Shown: piece by piece, positions 34,531 through 43,148 of the stretch
How positions within the stretch are numbered: position 1 is the first letter of the stretch
Layout: every line of letters starts with the position of its first letter
Assembly: GCA_963807975.1 (NCBI GenBank)
Contig: CAWEDV010000002.1
Coordinates: 310,001 to 374,000 of the forward strand
Length of the DNA: 64,000 nt
Reading direction: 5' to 3'
DNA from: JAACFF01 sp963807975
GTDB lineage: Bacteria; Chloroflexota; Anaerolineae; Promineifilales; Promineifilaceae
Notes under the pieces: model-generated
What the model was told of the DNA's origin: nothing
Databases searched by the model: none
What the model saw: the letters and a program-made list of their open reading frames with translations, nothing else
Translations under genes and position numbers: made by a program

Positions 34531-35514
34531 CTACTCCATGCGAATACGTGGATCAAGCCACGCCAACAAAATATCAGAGATAATGGTGCCGATGACAGCA
34601 AGGAAAAGATAGATCATGACAATCGTGCCTGCCAGGAACATGTCCTGGCTGATTAAGGATCGCAGCAGCATGGGGCCGATGGTCGGCAAGTTTAGAACGG
34701 TTGCCACAATTACGCTGCCGGAGAAAATCAACGGCAGATACCAACCAATCGTGCTGACCAATGGGTTAAGAGAGAGGCGCACCGGGTATTTCAACACCAG
34801 CTTCCACTCCGACATGCCTTTGGCCCGCGCCATTTCTACATAGGGCTTGTTCAGCTCATCCAATAGATTGGCGCGCATGATGCGCGCCAGCCGCGCCGTG
34901 CCATCTAAACCCAGGATGATCATGGGCAGCCAGATATGCCGTAAGAGATCTTGTGCCCGATCTACTGACCAGGGAGCGTCAATATATTCCGCTGAGAAAA
35001 GACCGGTCACGCTCACGCCGAACTGCGAGAAGGCCAGCCACATGAGGATCAGTGCGACCATAAACGTGGGCGTCGCCACACCAAAATAATTGAACACGCT
35101 GAAAGAATAATCGAGCAATGAGTACTGTTTTACGGCGGAAATGATGCCGATGGGGATGGCCAGCAGCCAGGTGAAAGCAAAAGTGAAGAGTCCGAGCATG
35201 ACGGTCAAGGCAATGCGCTCGCCAATCAATTCCTTGACCGGTTTTTGCCAATCAAGGGAGAAACCGAGATCACCGGTGACCATGCGGCTCGTCCATTTGA
35301 AATATTGCATATACATCGGCTGATCGAGGCCATACCGTTCGCGCAGGGCGTCGACCTGCGCTTGATCAACTGAGGAACCAGAAGCTGTCAAATCGGCGAT
35401 ATAGCTCGATATAAAATCTCCCGGCGGCGCCTGAATGATGATGAAAGCGAAAATTGAAAAGATGACCAGCAGCAGCGGCAGCAGCAAAAGACGCTTGACG
35501 ATGTATTGAGACAT
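34531..35514 (-). CDS. ABC importer permease 1 (OppB/DppB-like)
   Basis: A 327-residue permease with six predicted membrane spans. It starts MSQYIVKRLLLLPLLLVIFS, has the family segment RYGLDQPMYMQYFKWTSRMV before span two, and the cytoplasmic loop PYVEMARAKGMSEWKLVLKY that docks with the ATPase. It is separated from the binding-protein gene by 133 bases containing two strong hairpins, an arrangement known to lower expression of permeases relative to the binding protein. The frame is intact. Confidence 0.92.
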   Translation of the reverse strand: MSQYIVKRLLLLPLLLVIFSIFAFIIIQAPPGDFISSYIADLTASGSSVDQAQVDALRERYGLDQPMYMQYFKWTSRMVTGDLGFSLDWQKPVKELIGERIALTVMLGLFTFAFTWLLAIPIGIISAVKQYSLLDYSFSVFNYFGVATPTFMVALILMWLAFSQFGVSVTGLFSAEYIDAPWSVDRAQDLLRHIWLPMIILGLDGTARLARIMRANLLDELNKPYVEMARAKGMSEWKLVLKYPVRLSLNPLVSTIGWYLPLIFSGSVIVATVLNLPTIGPMLLRSLISQDMFLAGTIVMIYLFLAVIGTIISDILLAWLDPRIRME

Positions 35515-35551
35515 AGTGATTACCTCAGTGAAGGTAACATAAAGGGCCTCT

Positions 35552-35634
35552 AGATTGGACCATTCTGTGAGAATGGTCCAATCTCAATTACTATTAACTT
35601 GAGATTGGTTCAATCTTAAAGATTGAACCAATCT
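35552..35634 (-). promoter_or_regulatory. Two strong hairpins between binding-protein and permease genes
   Basis: Hairpin 1 (35552-35584) has perfect 15-base arms around a GTG loop. Hairpin 2 (35602-35634) has arms AGATTGGTTCAAT and ATTGAACCAATCT around a seven-base loop. The two share the outer AGATTGG/CCAATCT arms, so one may derive from the other. Neither is followed by a long T-run. On the minus transcript they lie after the binding-protein stop. Intercistronic hairpins at this place commonly protect upstream mRNA from 3' decay and partly terminate transcription. Confidence 0.85.
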
Positions 35635-35647
35635 TATCTAATCAGTT

Positions 35648-37787
35648 CTACTGGGAGAAGAAGTACTGCTCGGGACGGGTATCACCAGGTGTACGCAAGG
35701 GCCAATCATTACCTGCGACTGCGGGAACGTTCATCAAGTTTTCATTGACTACAACTACACCCTGAACCATGGGGGTCAGGCCAACGGTGCCAATTTCATA
35801 AACGTTATCGGCCCAGATCTTGAACAACTCTTGAGCCAACTCAATCTGGCGCTCAGGACCTGAAACTTTGGCCTCGTCGATGATATCAACCAGTTGCTTA
35901 ATTTCGTCCGGCGGTTCGAGCCCTTCCGCGCCATCGGTTTCATACCATACCCGGTAGAGAGGGCCAAAGGTCAAAGCGATAGCGCTGCGGATATCCTGTT
36001 TAGGCTGCGCCGCTGAAGGGGAAGCCGGTGGTATCGTCATTCCAGATTTCGGCCATCAGTTCATTGTTGGGTCTCATCGCGAAATGAGGGGTACGTTCGC
36101 GAATTTCCACGTGAGCCTTTATGCCTACTTCAGCCCAATCTTCGACGATCAATTGGGCGATATCTGGCCAGTTGCCGAACGGCGGGCACAACACCAAGTT
36201 CAATGTCCATTGGATTGCCATCGGGCAGGAGGCGCATGCCGTCGGCATCGCGCTCGGTCAGACCGAAGCCATCTAGCAATGAGTTGGCGGTGTCGAGATC
36301 GAGTTCGGTGTATTTGAAAGCATACTCATCCCCAGGATAGTAAGGATGGAAGGGTGCAGGCACGGCCTGGCGCGGTTCGCCAAGCCCCAGGAATGCTGAT
36401 TCTAACAATCGCATCACGATCGATGGCATGGGACAGGGCGACGCGGAAGTCCTTTTCTTGGAACAGTGCGCCAAGGACGGGATCATTGGCTATCCAGGTC
36501 TGGTTAAACATGACCACAGCATCAGAGCCGCCGAAGGTCGGCCAGGTGATCACATGGTAGCCACCTGCTTCTTCATTTTCTTTGAGCACGGGTAAGTGCT
36601 CATATGGATATGCCGGCCCTGCATATCAATCTCACCAGAAACGGCGGCCAGGTTCAAGGCCTCTTTGTCGGCGAAGAACGTGAAGCGTACCTCATCGATA
36701 TAGGGCAGTTGGTTGCCTTCTGGATCGACGGCAAAGTAGTAAGGGTTGCGCTGATAGTAAAGACTTGATCCGATACGCTGGTCCCAAAGGGCATCCAGGC
36801 GGCCGTGCTCGGCCGGGTCCCACTGACTGCGGCATAGCTTCGACGGAAAAGAGCTCAACCCAGGTATCGAACCCGGCTTCGTCAACCTTGGCCTGCAGTT
36901 CTGCTTCGTCGGCAAAATCGGGGTGGAAATCCTTCATGTAATGGGCAGGAACGAAGGACAAATTGGGGATCGCCTTATCAGCGCCATCTTTATTGGCTAG
37001 ATCCAGCAAGAAGGCCGTGTTCGGTTGGCCATAAGTCCATTTCACAGCTGTTATCATCGATCTTTTCAACTGTGGCGACGGAACCATCTGCGTTCTGCAT
37101 CCAGACGGGAATAGTGGGCATAAGATCTTCGTTCAAAAGGATGTTCTCATACCAGAACATGATGTCATCGGTCGTAAAGGGCTCACCATCCGACCATTTC
37201 ATGCCTTCGCGCAGGAAAACGGTCCATTCGGTGAAATCATCGTTCGATTCCCACCCTTTGGCGATGTGCGGAATAACTTGGCTGCCATCAGGCGCATGGC
37301 GCACCAGGGCATCATAGACCACACGGGTGTAGTTATTGTGGTCGCCAGGGCCAGTGAAAGCGCGGCGCAAGGTGCCGCCGTATTGGCCGATTTCGTCAAC
37401 CACTTCCTCGACCAATGGTTCGGCAGGCAGACGTTCATCAACTGGCGGCAGTTCGCCAGCAGCTACCATATCGGCCAGCATTGGTGCTTCATGGTACATT
37501 GATTCGGCCATCGGCTCTTCAACCGGTTCCTCTGCAGGCTCCTCAACTGGTTCTTCAGCCGGTTCCTCTGCAGGCTCCTCAGCTGGTTCCTCTGCTGGTT
37601 CCTCAGCCGGTTCCTCTGCCGGTTCTTCTGCAGGCTCCTCCGCTGGTTCTTCTACTTCAGCAGCCGGTTCTTCTACTGGCGCTTCTTCTGGCTCCGATCC
37701 CCCACATGAAGCTAACAAAAGACTAAAAACTAACAACATGCCCATTACTAACATCAAGGTCCATATAGACTTCGATCTGATCTTCAT
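35648..37787 (-). pseudogene. ABC importer solute-binding lipoprotein (SBP family 5), six frameshifts
   Basis: The start is ATG 37787 with GGAGG six bases upstream. The signal peptide ends in a lipobox (LLLASCGG), then a long EEPA repeat tether, then the family-5 domain (YGGTLRRAFTGPGDHNNY, EPFTTDDIMFWYENI). The domain continues to QYFFSQ at 35648 only by changing frame near 37050, 36835, 36595, 36410, 36195 and 36010. Each break looks like a one-base indel, and similarity resumes at once on the far side, with no nonsense codons elsewhere. Together with the broken ATPase 2 this suggests recent loss of the importer or locally poor reads. The intact protein would have ~710 residues and bind the imported oligosaccharide. 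Confidence 0.9.
37484..37680 (-). repeat. 12-bp-period tandem repeat encoding the EEPA tether
   Basis: The coding strand repeats a 12-base unit for Glu-Glu-Pro-Ala about a dozen times, with Val substitutions at both ends and a GluVal interruption. It lies between the lipid-anchored Cys and the ligand-binding domain of the solute-binding protein. It acts as an extended acidic tether. Such tracts change length easily by slippage and are error-prone in assembly. Confidence 0.85.
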
Positions 37788-38011
37788 ATTCGTCCTCCGT
37801 GACAAACGTGGTAGTACTCCTAAAACAATTGCGAAAACATTTTTTCAACTTCTGATGACCAACTCATCAACAACAGAAGCAAAATAATGATTTCGTCGTA
37901 TCAACGCCACTTGGCAGATGGTACACTTTATTTCCCTACTTCATTTCTCTGCTTCCAATCACCTCCTCTTATTATACAAGACAAGATTGCATCTTGATCT
38001 ACATACCGTCA
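37788..38011 (-). promoter_or_regulatory. Leader/promoter region of the importer operon
   Basis: A TATAAT-like -10 is at 37971-37976 (minus strand), with only a weak -35. It is followed by a perfect AGGAGGTGAT at 37958-37967 that serves no evident gene; the nearest ATG (37942-37944) opens a two-codon frame, Met-Lys-stop. Nearer the gene, TTGCGAAAACATTTTTTCAA (37829-37848) has the outline of an imperfect operator palindrome. The genuine ribosome site of the binding-protein gene is GGAGG at 37794-37798. Confidence 0.4.
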
Positions 38012-39034
38012 TCAATTAGCGAGCTCTTTTACTACTGTGCTATCACGAACTATAAGGTTCGGTTTGATCACGATTTCGTCACATATATCTCTTTCGTCGT
38101 CGACACAGGAAAGCAGCATTGTTACCGCCCGGCTCCCAATCTCAACGCGAGGCACATGGCAGGTTGTCAGTGCAGGGGCCACAACTCCGGCCAGCATGAT
38201 GTCATCAAATCCGGTCACAGCAATATCGGCGGGTACATGATGTCCTAATGCCCCACACTGCCGAAGCGCGCCCAAGGCAACCAGATCGTTATAACAAAAG
38301 AGAGCTGTTAACTCCGGATTGGCGCTCAGAAGCAAATTGGCGGTCTCTTCCCCAGCGGTGGTCGTGGGCAGACAGTGCTGCACCCAGCCAGGTCGGGGTT
38401 CAATATCAGCAGCAGCGAGCGCTTGTTCATAGCCGTGTAATCGCTGCCTCCCACTGTAGGAGTTTTTGGGGCCGGCGACAAAGCCAATAGCCTTGTGTCC
38501 TAATTGCAGTAAGTGTTGGGTAATCATGGTGCCGCCCAAGGCATCATCGACAAGAACGGCGGGAATCGACCCTCCTGCCACACGCCGGTTCACCAAAACG
38601 GCCGCGCGAAATTGAGAAAGCGCTTCTGTCAATGGAGTGTCTTCTTGACGTGAACCACAGACGATCACACCATCAACATACCTTTCGTGCAGTAGATTTA
38701 AGAGATCGATTTCACGGGAGGCATCTTCACTGGAATTGCATAGGAGAATACTGTACCCGTGTTCGGAAGCGACTTGGTCGGCCCCGCGGGCTACGGCTGA
38801 GAAAAAGGGATTAGAAATGTCAGGAATTATCAAGCCAATTGTTGCTGTCCGCGCAGTAACCAGGCTTCTGGCAATACGGCTGGGTCTGTATCCAGTTTCA
38901 GCAACGACTTTTTGAACGCGCTCCCGTGTTTCATCTTTTACAAAGGGGCTGTTATTAATGACGCGCGAAACGGTTTGGTACGATACCCCCGCTAACTCAG
39001 CTACATCGTCAATTGTTACCCTTCGTCGACCCAT
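38012..39034 (-). CDS. LacI-family transcriptional regulator
   Basis: A 340-residue repressor from ATG 39034 (MGRRRVTIDDVAELAGVSYQ), with GGAAGG upstream; the longer frame adds 33 residues without homology. The helix-turn-helix at residues 7-28 carries Tyr19-Gln20 and Arg24 in the recognition helix, the same residues as Tyr17-Gln18 and Arg22 of E. coli LacI. The hinge VAETGYRPSRIARSLVT and a periplasmic-binding-protein-like effector domain (TATIGLIIPDISNPFFSAVA) follow. The gene's own promoter contains an ideal lac-type operator, so autorepression is very likely. It probably also controls the sulfatase opposite and the catabolic operon downstream. The inducer should be a sugar from the locus. 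Confidence 0.93.
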   Translation of the reverse strand: MGRRRVTIDDVAELAGVSYQTVSRVINNSPFVKDETRERVQKVVAETGYRPSRIARSLVTARTATIGLIIPDISNPFFSAVARGADQVASEHGYSILLCNSSEDASREIDLLNLLHERYVDGVIVCGSRQEDTPLTEALSQFRAAVLVNRRVAGGSIPAVLVDDALGGTMITQHLLQLGHKAIGFVAGPKNSYSGRQRLHGYEQALAAADIEPRPGWVQHCLPTTTAGEETANLLLSANPELTALFCYNDLVALGALRQCGALGHHVPADIAVTGFDDIMLAGVVAPALTTCHVPRVEIGSRAVTMLLSCVDDERDICDEIVIKPNLIVRDSTVVKELAN

Positions 39035-39075
39035 TGACCTTCCAATTGAGGTAAAGAATGTCAAGCAACTAGGAG

Positions 39076-39093
39076 ATTGTGAGCGCTCACAAT
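39076..39093. promoter_or_regulatory. Perfect lac-type operator palindrome
   Basis: ATTGTGAGCGCTCACAAT is an 18-bp perfect palindrome and equals the core of the idealised symmetric E. coli lac operator. It starts 12 bases downstream of the -10 box of the lacI-type gene promoter, covering the first transcribed bases. The adjacent regulator has the matching recognition residues Tyr-Gln...Arg. It lies between divergent genes, so it may also govern the sulfatase at 39274. Confidence 0.9.
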
Positions 39094-39104
39094 TTGATAA
39101 TTGA

Positions 39105-39133
39105 AGGATACAGTAAATTGGATCGCTTGTCAA
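39105..39133 (-). promoter_or_regulatory. Promoter of the LacI-family gene
   Basis: On the minus strand TTGACA (39128-39133) and TATCCT (39105-39110) are separated by exactly 17 bases, a near-consensus sigma-70 promoter. The predicted start falls about seven bases downstream, just before or within the operator at 39076-39093. Repressor bound there would block initiation. Confidence 0.8.
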
Positions 39134-39273
39134 TATACTGAGTTCAACGGAAAATGCTTTTTGTAGGTTTCAACTTTGTATTCCAACAGGATCAAGGATC
39201 ATGAGGCAATTCGATTAGGTCACGCTGGTAATTGACTTGATTCTCAAAACAATTGGAAGTTAGATTACCAATT

Positions 39274-40653
39274 ATGAATCCAAACATCATCTTCATCATG
39301 GCTGACGATCTTGGTTATGGCGATTTGGGATGTTATGGTGCAGCCAAAATCCCTACACCCAATATCGATCGCATCGCGAGTGAAGGTATGCGCTTTACCG
39401 ATGCCCATTCCTCATCGGCGTTATGTACACCCAGTCGCTACAGCGTCCTTACGGGCCGTTATTGCTGGCGCAGCTTGCTCAAACGGGGTGTATTGTGGGG
39501 CTTTAGTCCACCACTGATTGAACAAGATCGTCCCACTGTCGCCAGCCTCCTGAAAAGTCACGGATACAGGACTGCCAGCATCGGCAAATGGCACCTTGGT
39601 CTGAATTGGAAAACGGTAGATGGCAGCGATCCTGATCACAAAGGGAACGGCCATAACATTGATTACACAGTTCCCCTCACCGGCGGGCCAAACAGTCTCG
39701 GCTTCGATTACAGCTTCAACATATCCGGATCGCTGGATATGGCACCATACTGCTTTATCGAGAACGGCCGTGTGGTAGATGTGCCCACAGCCGAAAAGGA
39801 GCCTTATTATCCGCAGCAGCGTCCCGGTCTTATGTCCCCCAACTGGCAAGACGACGCTGTTGATGTGACCTTTGCTGAAAAAGCGGTTGCCTGGATTGAG
39901 GAACATACGAATGAGAATCAACCATTTTTCCTATATCTAACCCCATCGGCGCCCCATCGCCCCTGCATACCTCCTAACTTCATCGAGGATACTAGTAATG
40001 CTGGGTTACGCGGAGATATGATCGTTCTCTTTGACTGGCTGGTGGGTCAAATAGACGCAGCTCTAGAACGGCTCGAACTCGTTGATAATACCCTGCTTTT
40101 CATCACCAGTGATAACGGCGCACAAATAACGGACTTTTACGGCAATACCTGGAGCCACAAAGGCAATGGCGATCTTCGGGGCCAAAAGGCAGACATATGG
40201 GACGGCGGTCATCGCGAACCATTTATAGCACGCTGGCCAGATCAAATAGCGGCGGGCAGTATCAGTTACCAGCTTATTTGTCTTGGTGACCTAATGGCCA
40301 CTTGTGCTGCAGTTGTAGGCGACAATCTGCCAGACGAGGGTGGACCAGACAGCTTCGATATCTTGCCCATCTTGCAAGGGAGCGAACAACCAGTTCGGGA
40401 CGCACTAGTGCATCATTCCGGTGATGGTATGTTTTCCATAAGGCGTGGCCCATGGAAACTCATCAAAGGGCTTGGATCTGGCGGATTCACTAAACCCGCA
40501 CGCATCGATCCCTGGCCAGACGGTCCTACCGGTCAACTATATATCATCGCTGAAGATCTTGCGGAGCAGCATAATCTTTGGCAAGAACAGCCCAAGATTG
40601 TGGCTGAATTGAGTATGGAATTGGCAGAAACTATTGCAGCGACTGATTGCTAA
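39274..40653 (+). CDS. Arylsulfatase-type sulfatase
   Basis: A 459-residue sulfatase from ATG 39274 (MNPNIIFIMADDLGYGDLGC); an upstream TTG at 39253 is less likely. DD at 11-12 and the motif C51-T-P-S-R55 (formylglycine site) are present, as are IGKWHLGLNWK, FLYLTPSAPHRP and FITSDNGAQITDFYG, where metal-binding Asp and Asn lie. No signal peptide is seen, so it is probably cytoplasmic. It is transcribed away from the LacI gene across the lac-type operator. It belongs to a different subgroup from the sulfatase at 26.8 kb, so two different sulfate positions may be attacked. Confidence 0.93.
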   Translation: MNPNIIFIMADDLGYGDLGCYGAAKIPTPNIDRIASEGMRFTDAHSSSALCTPSRYSVLTGRYCWRSLLKRGVLWGFSPPLIEQDRPTVASLLKSHGYRTASIGKWHLGLNWKTVDGSDPDHKGNGHNIDYTVPLTGGPNSLGFDYSFNISGSLDMAPYCFIENGRVVDVPTAEKEPYYPQQRPGLMSPNWQDDAVDVTFAEKAVAWIEEHTNENQPFFLYLTPSAPHRPCIPPNFIEDTSNAGLRGDMIVLFDWLVGQIDAALERLELVDNTLLFITSDNGAQITDFYGNTWSHKGNGDLRGQKADIWDGGHREPFIARWPDQIAAGSISYQLICLGDLMATCAAVVGDNLPDEGGPDSFDILPILQGSEQPVRDALVHHSGDGMFSIRRGPWKLIKGLGSGGFTKPARIDPWPDGPTGQLYIIAEDLAEQHNLWQEQPKIVAELSMELAETIAATDC

Positions 40654-40695
40654 AACCAGCTATCAATCTAAAGCGCGAGTAATATTTCCCCAACT

Positions 40696-41424
40696 CTATT
40701 CACTATAGCGTACTTCATCCCACTCCAGAGGCGCAGCTTGTGCATGCCCACAAGCAGAAAAGCCATCTTGCAGCATTTGATTGATGACGCTTTGAATTTC
40801 ATACTCGCCGCGCGGGGATGTTTCCATATGTTGAAAATAATCGAGAATGGCTCCCGGCAGTATAAAGGTTAACGAAGCGACGAAGGGATTGGAAATATTA
40901 TCAGGAGAAGGTTTTTCAATAATTTTGCCGATGTATCCATTTTGCCGGAACTGTACGCTGCTGCGGGCGAGGATTTCATCCGGCTGCAGTTTTTTTAAAC
41001 TAATGACCATATCTGTGTCGTTTTCATGATGGGCAGTAATCAAGTTTGTCAAGTAGTCAGGCGGTAATATGTAATCCGTTGCGGTCAGAAAAAATGATTT
41101 TTCTCTGGCAAAAAACGCCGGATATTCAGACACGGCAGTTTGTAAGGCATGGGCTGTTCCAGCCAAATGGGTTTGGCGACAATAAACGGCTTTTAATTTC
41201 CAGGCTGAGCCATCGCCAACATAGCGCTCGATTTGCTCGCTCAAATAGTTCGTTACCAGACATACATTCTTAACACCCGCCTCAGCAGACGCAGTAAGGA
41301 CATAATCCAGTGTGGGACGGCCGTTAACTAACAAAAGTGGTTTGGGCGTAAGATCCGTATATGGTCGCAGCCGCAGGCCGCGACCTGCAGCCAAGAGAAC
41401 AGCCGTTTCTGGTTTTTGGGTCAT
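40696..41424 (-). CDS. Sugar-1-phosphate nucleotidyltransferase
   Basis: A 242-residue NTP-transferase. AVLLAAGRGLRLRPYTDLTP with PKPLL is the nucleotide-binding signature, and FFLTATDYILPPDYL has the metal-binding Asp. GKIIEKPSPDNISN and GEYEIQSVINQML are substrate-side words. It activates a sugar-1-phosphate to an NDP-sugar. Its ATG overlaps the galacturonokinase-like gene by four bases, so the expected substrate is galacturonate-1-phosphate, giving UDP-galacturonate. That specificity is inference from the neighbour. Confidence 0.85.
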   Translation of the reverse strand: MTQKPETAVLLAAGRGLRLRPYTDLTPKPLLLVNGRPTLDYVLTASAEAGVKNVCLVTNYLSEQIERYVGDGSAWKLKAVYCRQTHLAGTAHALQTAVSEYPAFFAREKSFFLTATDYILPPDYLTNLITAHHENDTDMVISLKKLQPDEILARSSVQFRQNGYIGKIIEKPSPDNISNPFVASLTFILPGAILDYFQHMETSPRGEYEIQSVINQMLQDGFSACGHAQAAPLEWDEVRYSE

Positions 41425-42602
41425 GATGAATCCTCATTTTCTACCAAGTAAACCGCCACCTTTTCAGACAATGCCGGATACATCTGGCCATATGCCTGAA
41501 CTATTAGATCAGCGGCCGTTTCCACCTTATTCCTGTTGACCAGTGCAATGACGCAGCCGCCATAACCACCGCCGCTGAAACGACTGCCATAAACACCTGG
41601 TGCAGTGCTTACAATATCCTGTAGGGCAATAATTTCGTCTTGTCCAGATTCGTAGTTGTGGATAGAACTCGCACAAGATTCATTCATTAGCGACCCAAAT
41701 CGAACAACATCGTTCTCCTGCCATGCCTGAACGCCATCAGCAACCCGCGCCACTTCGCCGTAGTAATGCGCTGCACGTCGGCGAAGGTTGTCGGGCATAG
41801 TAGGAGCAAGGTCATCAAATCGTTCTTGGGACACATCAGAAAGCACAACCGCCTTTTTTTGCAACCACTTCGCCGCCTCACGGCATTCAGCGACGCTTTG
41901 ATTGTAGAAACCACTCTTCGTCAATTCACGGACAATACCAGAATGAACGATGAGCCAGCGCGCATCTTTCGTTTTCGGAGCATCGGGAATAGAGCGCGTC
42001 TGGCGGAAGCGGGTATCAATATAGACCAGTTCGCTTTTCCGCCCATAGAGAATGCTGCTTTGATCCAGAATCCCATTTTTCAAACCTAAGTATGTATGCT
42101 CAAGTTGGTAATCTAACTCCACCAACTTCAGAGTGGTCAGAGAAATGTCATTAACATCAGCCAGCGCTTGAAGGTAAGCCAAGCCCACCGCCGCCGAAGA
42201 GCTGAGACCGGCGCCGATCAGCGTGCCGCTGCTGACGCCTATAAAACCTTTCGACAAGGTATAGTACTGATTCATTGCCAGCGCAGCAGCCTGTGCATAG
42301 CGAGCCCAATGGTCAGACCGCACATCCGCACCGATGGGAAATGAGATTGGACCATCGAAGTTAGTACTGGCCAAACAAATTTCTGGTTCAGGATGGCGGA
42401 CGTAAACAAGTACCGTTCCGCTGTTAATAATCCGTCCCAGGACATGGCCACCTTGATGATCGACATGCGCACCCAGGGGGCAAATACGATAAGGCACGAA
42501 AAGATGACGGATCGCAGCGGGATCAATGCGGAAGGTATCTACCAACTTGGCCGTTGCCGCCGCTACCAGTTCACTTATCGGCAGAAATGATTTCAGCAAC
42601 AA
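41421..42602 (-). CDS. Galacturonokinase-like GHMP kinase
   Basis: A GHMP kinase of 393 residues. Ordinary galactokinases have GEHTDY/GEHIDYNGG near the N-terminus. Here the motif is R39-I-C-P-L-G-A-H-V-D48-H-Q-G-G52, nearly the RICPLGAHIDHQGG I recall for plant galacturonokinase. LEHTYLGLKNGILDQSSIL and YGSRFSGGGYGGCVIALV extend the resemblance, and the ATP loop GLSSSAAVG is at 132-140. It should make galacturonate-1-phosphate. The start is a TTG (42602), or a second TTG at 42599 that is better spaced from AGGAG. The adjoining nucleotidyltransferase completes a UDP-uronate salvage pair. Confidence 0.82.
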   Translation of the reverse strand: MLLKSFLPISELVAAATAKLVDTFRIDPAAIRHLFVPYRICPLGAHVDHQGGHVLGRIINSGTVLVYVRHPEPEICLASTNFDGPISFPIGADVRSDHWARYAQAAALAMNQYYTLSKGFIGVSSGTLIGAGLSSSAAVGLAYLQALADVNDISLTTLKLVELDYQLEHTYLGLKNGILDQSSILYGRKSELVYIDTRFRQTRSIPDAPKTKDARWLIVHSGIVRELTKSGFYNQSVAECREAAKWLQKKAVVLSDVSQERFDDLAPTMPDNLRRRAAHYYGEVARVADGVQAWQENDVVRFGSLMNESCASSIHNYESGQDEIIALQDIVSTAPGVYGSRFSGGGYGGCVIALVNRNKVETAADLIVQAYGQMYPALSEKVAVYLVENEDSS

Positions 42603-43148
42603 TTACTCCTAAATTGAGACAAATAGGCATTATTAATTCCTTGTATTTTGAATTCGTAGATTTTTGCCAAATCGTCCATATTCTTAATGGAACTTTATCC
42701 TTCTATTTAGCAAAAGGCTGATTATATCAAACAGCGAAAACAAAGGTAAACTTGAAACAACTGAGGAGGGCATTCGGTTCATAAAAGGCTACAGGGACAA
42801 TACTCCCTACTATTTGCTACACTTCTGGTCAAACATTATGTATACCAGAACAAATTTCCGTTCGCATCATCAAATGCAAAAGTGCGACTTTGATCGTTTT
42901 CTTTTATCCTCCGCGGTTCCAACCGGCATCTCAAGAATCGATTCCCACTGGACTACTCAACGAGTCAACTTGCCAAGATACATAATTCCCGAATATATTC
43001 CCCAGAAATGGTTGCCTCGAAACTAGCTTGGGTGTGTATTTGCACCCTTCTCTTTGATCGCCTCCAAGCATACAATGAAGGCATACCAATCAATTTACTG
43101 ACTTGATTTGCGTTCAGAATTGATAACTAGCAAACAAAAAGCGAGAAA
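42603..43148. promoter_or_regulatory. Divergent intergenic region between the kinase and MttB-family genes
   Basis: This 546-base AT-rich gap must hold promoters in both directions. No convincing hexamer pair or palindrome was found. The 70-codon plus-strand frame at 42814-43026 has no ribosome site or recognisable content and is not called. Two stretches resemble -10 boxes (TATAAT-like), without good -35 partners. Confidence 0.4.

Noticed and set aside
37484..37680. CRISPR-like array
   Set aside because: The repeat has a 12-base unit without spacers and encodes a protein tether. No other regularly spaced repeats were found.
37415..37887. Long plus-strand frames over the importer lipoprotein (Ser-Ala-Gly-rich)
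   Set aside because: They are antisense shadows of the EEPA repeat, which is open in several frames because of its 12-base period.
42814..43026. A 70-codon plus-strand frame in the kinase/MttB gap
   Set aside because: No ribosome site, no recognisable motif and composition like the surrounding non-coding DNA.
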